This document shows positions 53,766 through 63,444 of a DNA stretch of 64,000 nucleotides, in pieces. A program made the translations under genes and the position numbers. Below the pieces are notes generated by a model that saw only the letters and a list, made by a program, of their open reading frames with translations, made no database searches and was not told the DNA's origin. Source of the DNA: Cryptomeria japonica. Its lineage: Eukaryota; Streptophyta; Pinopsida; Cupressales; Cupressaceae. Within the stretch, counting starts at the first letter, position 1, and every line of letters begins with the position of its first letter. The stretch lies in the NCBI RefSeq assembly GCF_030272615.1, contig NC_081407.1, positions 97,013,897 to 97,077,896 of the forward strand, read 5' to 3'.

Positions 53766-55258
53766 CCACAATACAATTGGATGGCTAAGATCAATTTGAG
53801 ATCAATGGCCAAGATTCAATAATGAAAACCCTAATTAGGGTTTGTTACAACCATTACATAACATTTAATGCTCGACCAATGAAATAATTGTATTGCTTGG
53901 ACACATGTCCTCTCTGAAAAATTCCACCAATGGATAGCCGAGGTAGGTACATCGAAGTTTGTGCCACCTTCCATAAGTTAGGTACATTGAATCTGGACAT
54001 GCTGAGGTGGACCAATCCGACTGGAGAAGTGATGACTAGGATGCCACCTCGTCTGACACTTGTAACTTGGTAGATATTCAACTTGATGTTGTTGAGAAGC
54101 TAGCTTTAATTAATTCATCTGGAACTATCTGCTTCTTCAACGAACCCTTTGCTCCGACTGCTTTTGTCTCTGATGTGCAGGATGTTGATGTACCTCACCC
54201 TGGAATGCTGGATTGGAGAAGTCGCCCTTGATGACGCTTGACTGAAGAAGGTCGTCCTTGTCAATGCTAGACTGAAGGAGGTCGCCCTTGTCCTTGCTTG
54301 ATCATCCTTGATGAGAACCTGCCGACTTGTAGATCCTCCGGGCTTTGGAGTCGCGATCTTGATACCTACACAACATTTCAAAATTAGTAATATATCTTGA
54401 AATCTAAAAATTAAACTTTAAAAGGAAGATTCAAGATTTTAATTAGGAAACTTCATGATAAATCTTGAGTTATCATTTCCTAATTAACCATGCAATACTT
54501 AGACTTTTCTAAAAAATGTCAAAAAAAATCAAACCTTGAATAAGGGTGTCAAGATGATTTTGCCATACCTCCTCTTGAGAATTAACCCTGAGAAATGATG
54601 CAAAAATAGGAGAATTCGCTAGGCAAAAAATGTAGATCAAAGCTCTCCCTTGGATAAAATGCACCTCCTTTAGCTTGGAAAAGAACTCCACCTTCCAATA
54701 GCTTCTTCAAGATCTGGAAATTCGCCTTCAAATGTCTTCAAAAAATCTGGAAATTACCCTCCAAACTAGCAAGAAATACACCTCTCCAATAGCCTTCAAG
54801 ATGAATTTCGCCCTCCACTAGCTTCTCCACATTTAGTAGAAATTCGCTCCACTCCTCTGGATTTCGCTACTCAAATTGCTCTCCAATTTCGCACTTGAAA
54901 GGATGATTGAATGATTTAAATTGTGAAAAAACACCTCCCAATATATAGAGCGCTCACCTTCCACTTACCCATGAGGCCGACCTTGCAAATAAAAGGTGAA
55001 ATAATAAATAAAACCTCAAAAGGAGTAGGCCGACTTGTCAAATAAAGGCAAAATAATGCCTTGTGCGCTCAACTTTTAATTTTAATTTCACAAAAATTAA
55101 TTTTAAATGCCTTTATAATAGAAATTCGATTTTTTGAGGCCCAAAATTAATTTATTAAATGCCAATTTAATTAATTTTTTTCAAATATTCTAATGCGATT
55201 TGGAGGATATTAACGCCCAAATATGGTAAAAAATAATGAATGCCATTAACTTCGCTCT

Positions 55259-57012
55259 GGTCCCTTGGAGAGGGACAAGAGCACTTTTTCATTTTTAGGC
55301 TAGGATTCTCAATTTTTTGAAGTCAAACCTTTGTTCACCATGCTTTAGAAGATCCTTCCCATCTCACACAACTTTGCCTTAGCATAATCTCGGAGGGAAT
55401 TTGTTGTTTTCATAAAAAGCGCCCTAGTCCTTCAGTGAGGGACAAGAGCACTTTTGAGTCCATTGCATGAATTCTTGATCATATCAACTTCAAATTATCC
55501 TCCAGGCGTAGAATATCACATTTCACTCCATCTTGAGCCTTGGTAATAAAAATATCATTTCAAAATGCAAGGTAAATGGTCATATTTGGAAATTGCGCCC
55601 TGGTCCCTTGATGAGGGACGAGAGCACTTTTGCCAGTTGTCGTCAAAATTTGCAACTCTCGCATCTCAATTCCACTTCAAGGCATTTTAAACATTTTTTC
55701 AAACTTGCGCCTTGGCCTCAATTTGTCCAAAATTGGTGAGAAAGGCTAGATAACATATTAAGTGCTCTAGTCCTTCAGTGAGGGACAAGAGCACTTTTTC
55801 AACTTCAAGCTTATCCGTCCTTTGCTAGCTTCCCAAATTATCTTCAATGGGCAAATCATGTCCTCTTCCATTCATTTCAATCACAAACTTACCTTGGCCT
55901 TGCAGGAAATTTACACTTTTTTGGAAAATCGCTCTGGTCCCTTGGAGAGGGACGGGAGCACTTTTTGCATCTTGGCATACTTCTTTGTTCTTTAAACCTC
56001 TCAATTGCGTCCAAGGCATAAAACATCATTCGTCCTTCCTATCCAAGTCAAGTTTTGCCATAAAATATCAAACAAAGAAGAGAAACTTGAAAAAGTGGCA
56101 TGGTCCTTCAGTGAGGGATGGGAGCACTTTTTGTCATTTGGGTTGATTTACTCCTTTGTGAATCGCTTAAATTATATTCAATGGACAAAACATGCTTCCC
56201 TAAACTTCTTCAAACCATAAAATCACTTTAATCTTGCAAAGGCAGTGCAAATTTGAAATTCAAGCTCCGGTCCTTCAGTGAGGGACGGGAGCACTTTTTG
56301 CTTTCCAAGCCAAATTGTCTCACTTTTCATCTCGAAATTCCTTTGCTAGGTAAGATTTCATCTTACTTTATGCTATGAATAGAAGTTAATGTCCAATAAA
56401 GGTCTAAAATTGTGCATATAAAGAAAAGTGCTTTGGTCCTTCAGTGAGGGACGGGAGCACTTTTTACCTTCTAGGCAAAAACTTCATCATTTTATTGTTT
56501 TCAATCAAGTTTGGATGCTTTACCATGTTCATTTAGTCCTCCACTATGCCTTTGATGTTTCGATTTGACCAAACAAGGCCAGGAATGACTCAAATAAGTC
56601 ATTTCGCCCTGGTCCTTCAGTGAGGGACGGGAGCACTTTGCCTTGGTCCCTTGGTGAGGGACAGGAGCACTTTTTCCTTTAACCTTCAAAATTCACCATT
56701 TTTGTGCCTTCAAAATCTTCAAAAGTATCAAGTCATGTCCAATTATCATTCCGGAAGACCCTGCACAAAACAAAATAGAAAAGTCAATGACAAATATGCA
56801 TAAAATAACATTTGTGCTCTGGTCCCTTGGAGAGCGACGGGAGCACTTTTGTCCTTTCTGGCTAAAATATTCAAAATTTAGGTCTCCAATCATTTCACAA
56901 GGCAGAGTTAGGTCATCTTCAAGGCCCGGAATCAATTAGCAAGCTCTCGCAAAACAAGAAATTGCACTTAGAATGAAATTCGCCCTGGGCCTCCAGTGAA
57001 GGACAGGAGCAC
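55259..57012. repeat. 12-copy palindromic core array, period 166-176 bp
   Basis: Core GGTCC(C/T)T(T/C)(G/A)(G)(T/A)GAGGGAC(G/A)(G/A)GAGCAC then T-run. The first part is a palindrome (GTCCTTCAGTGAGGGAC pairs with itself). Core starts: 55259, 55426, 55602, 55769, 55936, 56102, 56269, 56435, 56611, 56645, 56821, 56987. Intervals are 167, 176, 167, 167, 166, 167, 166, 176, 34, 176, 166. Sequence between cores is related only weakly (recurring CAAATTAT-TTCAATGG-type text), so the core is the conserved part of a diverged tandem monomer. Confidence 0.92.
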
Positions 57013-57408
57013 TTTCTCTGTTTCGGGCATCATCTTGCCTCCAAAATTTGATCAAAATTTACCTAGGCAAGAATATACAATTTCATCTTCAAAATGCTAA
57101 CACTTAGACAAAATTTGAATTTTCCCTCAAAAACCCTGACTAGACCTAACCTGGGACCTATCTGACCTCCTGACAGACTCACTTACTTCAATAATCAATC
57201 TTCGGAAGGATGCTTAATAACTTTCAAAATTTGACTCGACTCAGCTTGAAAAACATCCAAAAGAAACCCCTAAGGTTTAGCCCTAGCCCAGACAGACAAC
57301 TCACTCATTCAAAACCCTAAAAGCAGAGAGAAGAACAGGCAAAATAAAAGCGAAAAGAGGGGGTCCCCATTTAAATGGGGCGATGTGTGAAGACGTCACA
57401 ACAGGTAT

Positions 57409-57946
57409 GGGACCTCATCGAAAGCTTTGATGCTTTTAATATGAAGTTAGTGTATAGATCTCAGAACCAAGTGGCCAATGCACTTGCCCAAGCTACCAGT
57501 TCCTTGGCACCTATTGCCATGGAAGGACTAAAGAAGTTTACGGTAGAGCTAGCCTCAGTTCCTTCAGTGCTGGATAATGTCACAATTTCCAAGTGTTCAA
57601 AGCCAACAAGCATATAGTACATTTCTTGACTAACTCAGATGTTTTCATGAGTCAGATTATTGATGAAGAAGAAGCCGAAGAAGCGGAATTTGATCTTGAA
57701 GGCATCTTGAACTTAAAGACAAACACCATCCCCAAAGGAATGGTGGAACTAGAAAGAATTTTTTATCCTAATAAATTGCGAGAAGATAAGCACCAAGACA
57801 CAAAAGGAGGTACTTGCGAGACAATCAATTTGGGAAATCATGGAGAAGTTAAGAACATGTTCATAGGGAAAGCATGCATGCCAAGTGAAAAGGAAGGCAT
57901 ACACAAGAACATGAGAGACTTTCCCAATATAGTTGGATGGGGATAA
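57409..57946 (+). pseudogene. Element E extra RNase H, part 2, and linker to RT
   Basis: WDLIESFDAFNMKLVYRSQNQVANALAQATSSLAP is the C-terminal helix of the RNase H with the final acidic position altered (ANALA where relatives have ADALA). It continues to GLKKFTVELASVPSVLDN, then (shifted frame) IVHFLTNSDVFMSQIID, an acidic stretch EEEAEEAEFDLEG, and MRDFPNIVGWG, which leads to the pre-RT 'YEDLKTYD' region. Confidence 0.8.
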
Positions 57947-58686
57947 GAAGATTTAAAGACATATGATACATCTATTATCACACATACGATTCCTTTAAAG
58001 CCAAGAAGTGAGCCATTCAGGCAGCATCAAAAGCCAATTAATCCATTACTAAAGCCTCTCATATACTAAGAAGTGAAGAAACTGCTTTCAGCCAGGATTA
58101 TATTTCCAGTAAGGCATTCCACGTGGGTCGCCAACTTGGTCCTAGTAAGAAACAAGAGTGGCGAGATAAGACTTATGTGGACTTCTGAAACCTCAACAAG
58201 GCATCAAAAAAGGACAACTACCCACTCTTGTCATTGGACGAGGTATTGCAAATAGTGAATGGATCACAAATGATGTCCTTCTTGGACGGATATTCAAGAT
58301 GCAACCAGGTGATGGTGGAATATGAAGATAGATTAAAGACAACCTCCACGACGAAGTGGGGAACATTTGCATATAGGAGAATGCCCTTTGGATTAATCAA
58401 TGCCTGAGCTACCTTTCAAAGAGCAATGGACATTGCATTCCAAGACTAGATAGGGAAATGCATTATAATCTACATGGACGACATCACAGTATTCTCTAGG
58501 AAGAGAGAAGATCATATAGAAGATTTGAGGAAAGTATTTCAAAGATGCAAAAAATACGAGATATCTCTTAATCCCAAGAAATGCATGTTCAGAGTTACTG
58601 AAGGAACATTACTAGGACATGTGATCTCAGAGAAGGGAAACTTCATAGACCCAGATCGAATTTAAGCTCTATCAAAAATCAGCCTA
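57947..58686 (+). pseudogene. Element E reverse transcriptase
   Basis: EDLKTYDTSIITHTIPLKP, EVKKLLSARIIFPVRHSTWVANLVLV, NKSGEIRLMW then in a new frame NLNKASKKDNYPLLSLDEVLQ, MMSFLDGYSRCNQVMVE, TKWGTFAYRRMPFGLINA[stop]ATFQRAMD, CIIIYMDDITVFSR (YMDD at 58471-58482), KKYEISLNPKKCMFRVTEGTLLGHV. Catalytic residues are intact. Stops at 58068, 58406 and 58448 and a shift near 58180 inactivate it. Confidence 0.9.
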
Positions 58687-59280
58687 TTGGCCAGTAAAAA
58701 AGAGTTGAAGTCTTTCTTTGGTAAAATCAACTTTGTGAGGAAGTGTATTACTAGGTTTGCTGAGATAGTAAGGCCATTGAACAAAATACTTAAGAAGGAA
58801 GCCAAAATGGAATGGACAACACCAGCAAAGTGGGCATTTGAAGAAAGCAAATCAGCCATCGCTGAAGCTCCCGTTCTAGTCAATCCAAATTATACAAGGC
58901 CCTTTTACTTGTATTCATTCGCTTTAGAACATACACGTGCTGCTATCCTCACCCAAAGAAATGTAGAAAAAAATGAGCTTCCTATAGTATTCATGAGCGC
59001 TCCACTTAAAGATGTTGAGCTGAGATACCCAAATGTAGAAAAACAAGCTTATGCTTTGGTAAAAGCAATCAAAACATTCAGGCATTATATTCTAAGAACC
59101 AAAGTTTATGCTATAGTGTCGAATGCAGCAGTTAAAATACTCCTTATGTAAAATGAATTGGGAGAAAGAAGAGGAAAGTGGGTCGCCACTATCCAAGAGT
59201 ACGACATCATTTTTTGCTCGAATTTTCTAAGGCAAAGTGGAAACTCAACACTTAGAAAGATAAATCAACACTATAGGGCA
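58687..59280 (+). pseudogene. Element E RT thumb and degenerate RNase H
   Basis: KKELKSFFGKINFVRKCITRFAEIVRPLNKILKKE (thumb), WAFEESKSAIAEAPVLVNPNYTRPF, then YLYSFALEHTRAAILTQRN where an active RNase H would have L-DAS---IGAVL. The first catalytic Asp is therefore absent. RYPNVEKQAYALVKAIKTF follows, with Gln in place of the usual Glu (KExxAL), and IVSNAAVKILL in place of the DHxxL motif. Loss of active-site residues in the resident RNase H while an extra RNase H is present is known for Tat elements. It ends with GRRGKWVATIQEYDI. Confidence 0.85.
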
Positions 59281-59368
59281 ACTTGATACTTAGGATCATT
59301 TTTAATAATTTTAACATCTTTTTCAACATTTTGACCCTATTGGCATCGTCCCTGGCAACAATGCCAAA
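59281..59368 (-). promoter_or_regulatory. Leader and primer-binding site of an unidentified gypsy element
   Basis: Minus strand, directly after the AATAAACA end of the LTR: TTTGGCATTGTTGCCAGGGA, a tRNA-Asp-type primer site, then CGATGCCAATAGGG. The rest of that element is missing; plus-strand element E sequence follows. It marks a recombination or deletion junction at about 59280. Confidence 0.75.
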
Positions 59369-59696
59369 TGTTTATTGCTATATCTGATAAATCAAATACG
59401 GGAAATAATAATATACATGACAAACCAGACACAACAGTAAACTATATCTTTATTCGCACATGAAATTATTACAGAGAAGAAGACCAGAGATGGTTGGCCA
59501 AGGATTATAATTAATTCGACTATACCATACTCCCTTCCTTGGTGATACACAACATATTTAAAAGACTCGACGGTTGCCGAGAGGAACACAACCGTCAACC
59601 AACCGACACATTAACTACTCAAGAGTGAAAACCCACTTAATACAAACAATTAATACATTGCCAAATAACAAATATTATCAAATATAACAATAGGCA
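59369..59696 (-). repeat. Short gypsy LTR next to truncated element C
   Basis: 328 bp; minus strand starts TGCCTATTG and ends AATAAACA, then the primer site. It is homologous to 2743-3050. To its right, element C integrase breaks off mid-core, so the LTR is not element C's own natural 3' end. Confidence 0.8.
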
Positions 59697-60217
59697 TTTT
59701 ATGCCAACTATAGTGGTTCACAAAATGCACTCCTCGATCACTTGTAATCTGGATTGGTATCCCAAACCTCGTCACTATCTATTCGTAGATGAATTTTGTC
59801 GTACTAACAATAATGTTGTCTGGAAGTGCTCTCGCCTCCAACCACTTTGTAAGACACTCCATTGCCACCACAACATACTTGCATCGATGTGTCTGGCTCA
59901 CCTTCAGTGGTCCAATAAAATCCAAACCCACCTCTCAAACAATTCCTGGGGCTGCGAGGGAAACAATGGCATAAAATCTCTTTTCAGTGGTTTCCCTACT
60001 CGTTAACATGTGTTGCACCCTACTACCCATTCTTGAGCATCTGTGTGCAATGTCGACCACCATAGTCCTGCAAGTAATACCTTCTGTGTGGTGGCATCCG
60101 ATCCCATGTGGCCTCCTCCCAACCCTTTGAGTGACTCCTTCAGGACTCCGAGAATCTCTTCCTGCATAACACATCTCCACAACACTTGGTCAAGACCCAT
60201 CTTATACAACAATCCAT
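59697..60217 (-). pseudogene. Element C integrase, truncated
   Basis: Minus strand: LLYKMGLDQVLWRCVMQEE, LKESLKGLGGGHMGSDATTQK (the first zinc-binding His of A's AHEGPTNGH is gone), LLAGLWWSTLHTDAQEWVVGCNTC. Then out of frame come the first catalytic Asp region and RCKYVVVAMECLTKWLEARALPDN, and PIQITSDRGVHFVN (second Asp). The gene stops there, at about 59710, against the LTR fragment; the Glu and C-terminal domain are missing. Confidence 0.85.
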
Positions 60218-60787
60218 TTATAAGCTGAAAAGTTTAGTTTTCTGCTCTCGCTTGGCAACAGGAAAGGTTGAAGTGGGTAGATACTCCCCGATGCTTTCAT
60301 ACCAAGGTTGTAGTGCAGCAATCTGAAAACAATGGGCATTCAAGAAGTATTTGTTTACCCCGTCATGTGGCTCTCTTGACTTGATGCTAGAAAATTGATC
60401 GGCAATGACGTGGCTTTTTCCCAAACGTACTATGATAGTGAATGTGAACTCCTACAATAACAACAACCACCTACTCACCCCTAAATAATAGGTTTGTTTG
60501 CCAGGTACATTAGGGCTTGATGATCCATGTCGAACATGAACGGTGTCACCAGGAAATAGCGACGAAACTTTTGTACGAAGTACACCATTCCAAGCGTCTC
60601 CCTCTCTGTTGTACTATAATTCCTTTTGACCTTCGAGAGTAATCGACTAGCAAAGAACACCAAGTGATCTAGTTCCTATAGCATAGTTGGAGGCATTCAC
60701 GTCCACATGGAATTCCTTATTCCAATTCGAGTACGCCAATACCAGTGCACTCACTAGTCTTGACTTCAATCCCTTAAATGCCTTATT
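60218..60787 (-). pseudogene. Element C RNase H
   Basis: FFASRLLSKVKRNYSTTERETLGMVYFVQKFRRYF (Glu), FMFDMDHQALMYLANKPII (Asp), then GKSHVIADQFSSIKSREP (Asp). The first Asp region (60650-60760; DVNASNYAI-like) lies in another frame. Stops and shifts separate the pieces. Confidence 0.85.
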
Positions 60788-61640
60788 TTACTTGTCTTCC
60801 CATGTGAACAGTCGTCCTTTCCTTGCCAACATGTCCAATGAGTATATAATTTGAGCAAAGTTCTTTATAAACATCCAGTAATAACCAACGTAACCCAAAA
60901 AGGATTTGACTCCTATTACATTCTTCGATGTCTCCATTTGTACCATGACCCCTACCTTGTCTGAGTTTGTCTTCAATTCTACCTTACAAAATATGTGGCC
61001 AAGTAGCTTCCCTTGGGGTATCATGAATCTGCACTTTTTCAAGTTCAACGCTAGAACGTGTCCTTCGACACCTTTCCATGCATTCACGAAGTGCGATGAG
61101 ATGAGTCTCCTAACCATTGTATATTGACCAATCATCTAGAAATGCTTTGAAATTTCACAAGAACATCTTGTCAAAGATATGTAGAATGATGTGTTGGAAG
61201 GTGGCGGGGGCGTTTCACAAGCCGAACGGCATATTATTGTACACATACACCTCATCCTCCGCCACGAAGGTAGTCTTGAGTTTATCTTCCTCGGCAATGC
61301 TTATTTAACTGTATCTGGACAAAGGAGTACATCTCATGGCCTACTACTTCCTCCAATATGGTGTCAGTGAATGGGATTGGGAACGGGTCTTTGATTGTTA
61401 CTGCATTGAGACACCCAAAGTCCACACAGATTCGTGTTTGGTTTGCTTCCTTTTTCAGAGATATAACAATCAGCAAGACCCACTCGCTTGTTTCCACCTT
61501 AAATATTATGTTGTCTTTCAACATTTTTTCATTCTCCTCATGTACCTTGGCGGCATAGTTTTTATTCATCTGGTAGGGCTGCTTTCGTACAAGTTGTGCA
61601 CCCGGTACGAGGGGAATTTTGTGTACACACAGTTCCAATG
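60788..61640 (-). pseudogene. Element C reverse transcriptase
   Basis: Minus strand, N to C: VHKIPLVPGAQLVRKQPYQM, VISLKKEANQTRICVDFGCLN, DPFPIPFTDTILEEVVGHEMYS, then a damaged palm (61130-61300) with LKTTFVAEDEVYVYNNMPFG-like text out of frame, and the thumb ALNLKKCRFMIPQGKLLGHI, FLGYVGYYWMFIKNFAQI. The catalytic (L/Y)xDD box was not found intact. Close match to A. Confidence 0.85.
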
Positions 61641-62266
61641 GTATCCCCTTTAGGTACTTTTACATCCACACGAAGTTGTCCTTGTACTCCATGAATATTT
61701 TGAGTGTGTTGCCTTCAATACCAGATCCCAATCGTCATCAACGAGAATCACCTTCGGATTGCCCTCATAACCCAAGTTTACTTTCTTCACATTCGGCTAT
61801 TTATACTTCATGACTTTATCCCTTTCAAAACGATGGGCAGGTGTCTCATCCACTCATGCAATCCCTTATATTCTTCACACTCCAAAGGGAAGGTAGCACT
61901 CTCTGTACCTTCATTGATTTCTTCGATCTCCACGATTTGTAGCATGTGGCACTCTAGGTGGAAGACTTCATAATCATCCATCTACCAATGAAATAGCCCG
62001 TTCAAAGAACATGTTTCCTCCTTCGAGCAATCTTCCAGTTCCAGTACCCCTTCATCATTTCATCCTCTTCCTTCCTCCGTACTCCACTCTCTGTCTTCGG
62101 ACTCCTAGTCTAAAGATGCCAGTTCTTCACTCACCACCTAATTCCTCAAGTCGATGACGTACTTCCTTCCTTGACTCTCGATCAAGAGTGTGCAGCGTTT
62201 CCAATTGTGATCTACCTTGGCAATGATTAACCACCCTCTCTCGAGGAGAGCCTCATATGTCTTCTT
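61641..62266 (-). pseudogene. Element C linker between protease and RT
   Basis: Decayed counterpart of A 20740-21300. Minus-strand text such as SRGRKYVIDLRN, EELASLD and LPLECEEYKG-like fragments can be recognised, with no ORF over about 60 codons. It corresponds to the acidic tail and MEDYKLF region. Confidence 0.5.
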
Positions 62267-62610
62267 CTATAATAGAGTGATGACGAAATCTAAGAAGAAG
62301 GGTTGTGTGCCAATTGTTATCTTTTGTGCCATCAAAGTTCCCAATGGCTTAATGCCAAGCTGGTCGGCACCCACCAAGTTGAAGGTTGGCGACAAGAGTA
62401 TAGGTTTTCCAAGGCTCTTCCAAGTTTCCTTCAATAGTACATTGACTCCCAAGCCTCCATCAACAATGGTGTTTGTTAATTTCATTCCCATAATTTCCAT
62501 CTCCACGATGGCTGGCTTCCTACCAATGCTCACCATCAGCAACATCTAGTCACTCGCCCCGTCCCCTTCACACGGCGATTTCTCCATCGGTTTCTCTTGT
62601 TCCTTGTTCT
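62267..62610 (-). pseudogene. Element C aspartic protease
   Basis: Minus strand MLLMVSIGRKPAIVEMEIMG, TNTIVDGGLGVNVLLKETWKSLG (DGG active site), ILLSPTFNLVGADQLGIKPLGTLMAQ, QPFFLDFVITLL. Same organisation as A and B; the frame closes at 62267 by a shift. Confidence 0.87.
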
Positions 62611-62614
62611 GTTT

Positions 62615-63444
62615 CTAATGATTGGAGTTGTCGTCACCAACATCAACTATATTTGTAATCACCATTTTTAGTTGTCGCATGGTTTGTAGAAGGTCAGATA
62701 CCTTTACAGGCATTGTGGTTTGCAGCACCTGTCTTACGATGTTTTTCTCCAACTCCGACCGTAATGGAGTACCAACGACTTCATTTGAGGCTCTTTTTTC
62801 ATCTGTCATTGCCCGTTCCACATCTGCTCTAGCTTCCCAAAGTCTTTCTTTCCCTGTACGAGGATCTAGATATATTGTTTTCTTTGTCTGTAGCCTAGTG
62901 ATCACCAATACTTCATCCTCTAGTTCTTCCACTGCCGGCATATTTACCCCCTTTTGCTTCGGGCAATCGGTGTCTTCATGATTTCCGAGTCCACACCATT
63001 TGCATAGTAGACCTACATTGTTATTTTGACCGCTCTAACAATCCCATGCGAAGTGACCCCATTCATTACATTTTTGGCACTGGATCATGGGTCTCCCCTT
63101 CACATCATACTGCATTCTGCTTTGTTGGGTATTATTGAGGTTATTGTAGCGGTTATTATTCCCTCGCATGTTGTTCTAGTACATGCCAAGCATGTATTAG
63201 GATTGCCAGGTGGTTTTGGTGGTGTAGTTGGAGGGTTTGCTTGTTCCCCTTAGGCAAAGAGCACTTGTGTGCTTCTTGTCTTTAGGTTGTACGGGCATTC
63301 CTTGATGAAATGTCCCAGTACTTGACAGATGTCACAGAACTGTTTCTTTGGACAAGTTTTTTTGTGACCTTCTAGTTTATAGTCAATGCACCACATTTCC
63401 TTACTCTCCTTTGAGCTCTCCTTTTTGATCTTCAATTCCCTCAT
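62615..63444 (-). pseudogene. Element C gag C-terminus and zinc knuckles
   Basis: Two pieces. 63250-63444: MWCIDYKLEGHKKTCPKKQFCDICQVLGHFIKECPYNLKT, with two CCHC-type knuckles (CIDYKLEGHKKTC with one Cys changed to Tyr; CDICQVLGHFIKEC intact). 62615-62941: EVLVITRLQTKKTIYLDPRTGKE and AMTDEKRASNEVV. Between them (62950-63240, out of frame) further knuckle text is visible (CQKCNEWGHFAWDC-like). Confidence 0.82.

Larger units (their letters stand above)
52879..57403 (-). mobile_element. 4.5-kb solo LTR with phased palindrome array
   Basis: Left end TGTTGACGTG, right end GTCACAACA, TSD GGTAT (52874-52878 and 57404-57408). Removing it rejoins RNase H text NRV-WDLIESFDAFN. No internal coding region, so it is a solo LTR, unusually long. 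It reads on the minus strand: a TATA box (CACTATATAAG) is at 53754-53765, leaving a U3 of about 3.6 kb that contains the 12-copy array at 55259-57012, and an R-U5 of about 0.87 kb. The right end carries GGGGACCCCC-type GC-rich text near 57358. Confidence 0.88.
51561..59280 (+). mobile_element. Truncated Ty3/gypsy element E (protease, aRNH, RT, RNase H)
   Basis: Plus-strand pol of a gypsy element without recognisable LTRs, gag or integrase. The surviving order is protease (51600-52120), a linker ORF to 52579, an extra RNase H (52590-52878 and 57409-57560), a linker, RT (58050-58690) and a degenerate RNase H (58870-59160). A 4.5-kb solo LTR (52879-57403) splits the extra RNase H. The 5' side abuts the minus ORF cluster; the 3' side is cut by an LTR/primer-site fragment at about 59280. 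Confidence 0.85.

Noticed and set aside
55259-57012. Regular repeat with unique-looking spacers considered as a CRISPR array
   Set aside because: Spacers are about 140 bp and mutually related, the sequence is a plant LTR, and no cas genes exist.
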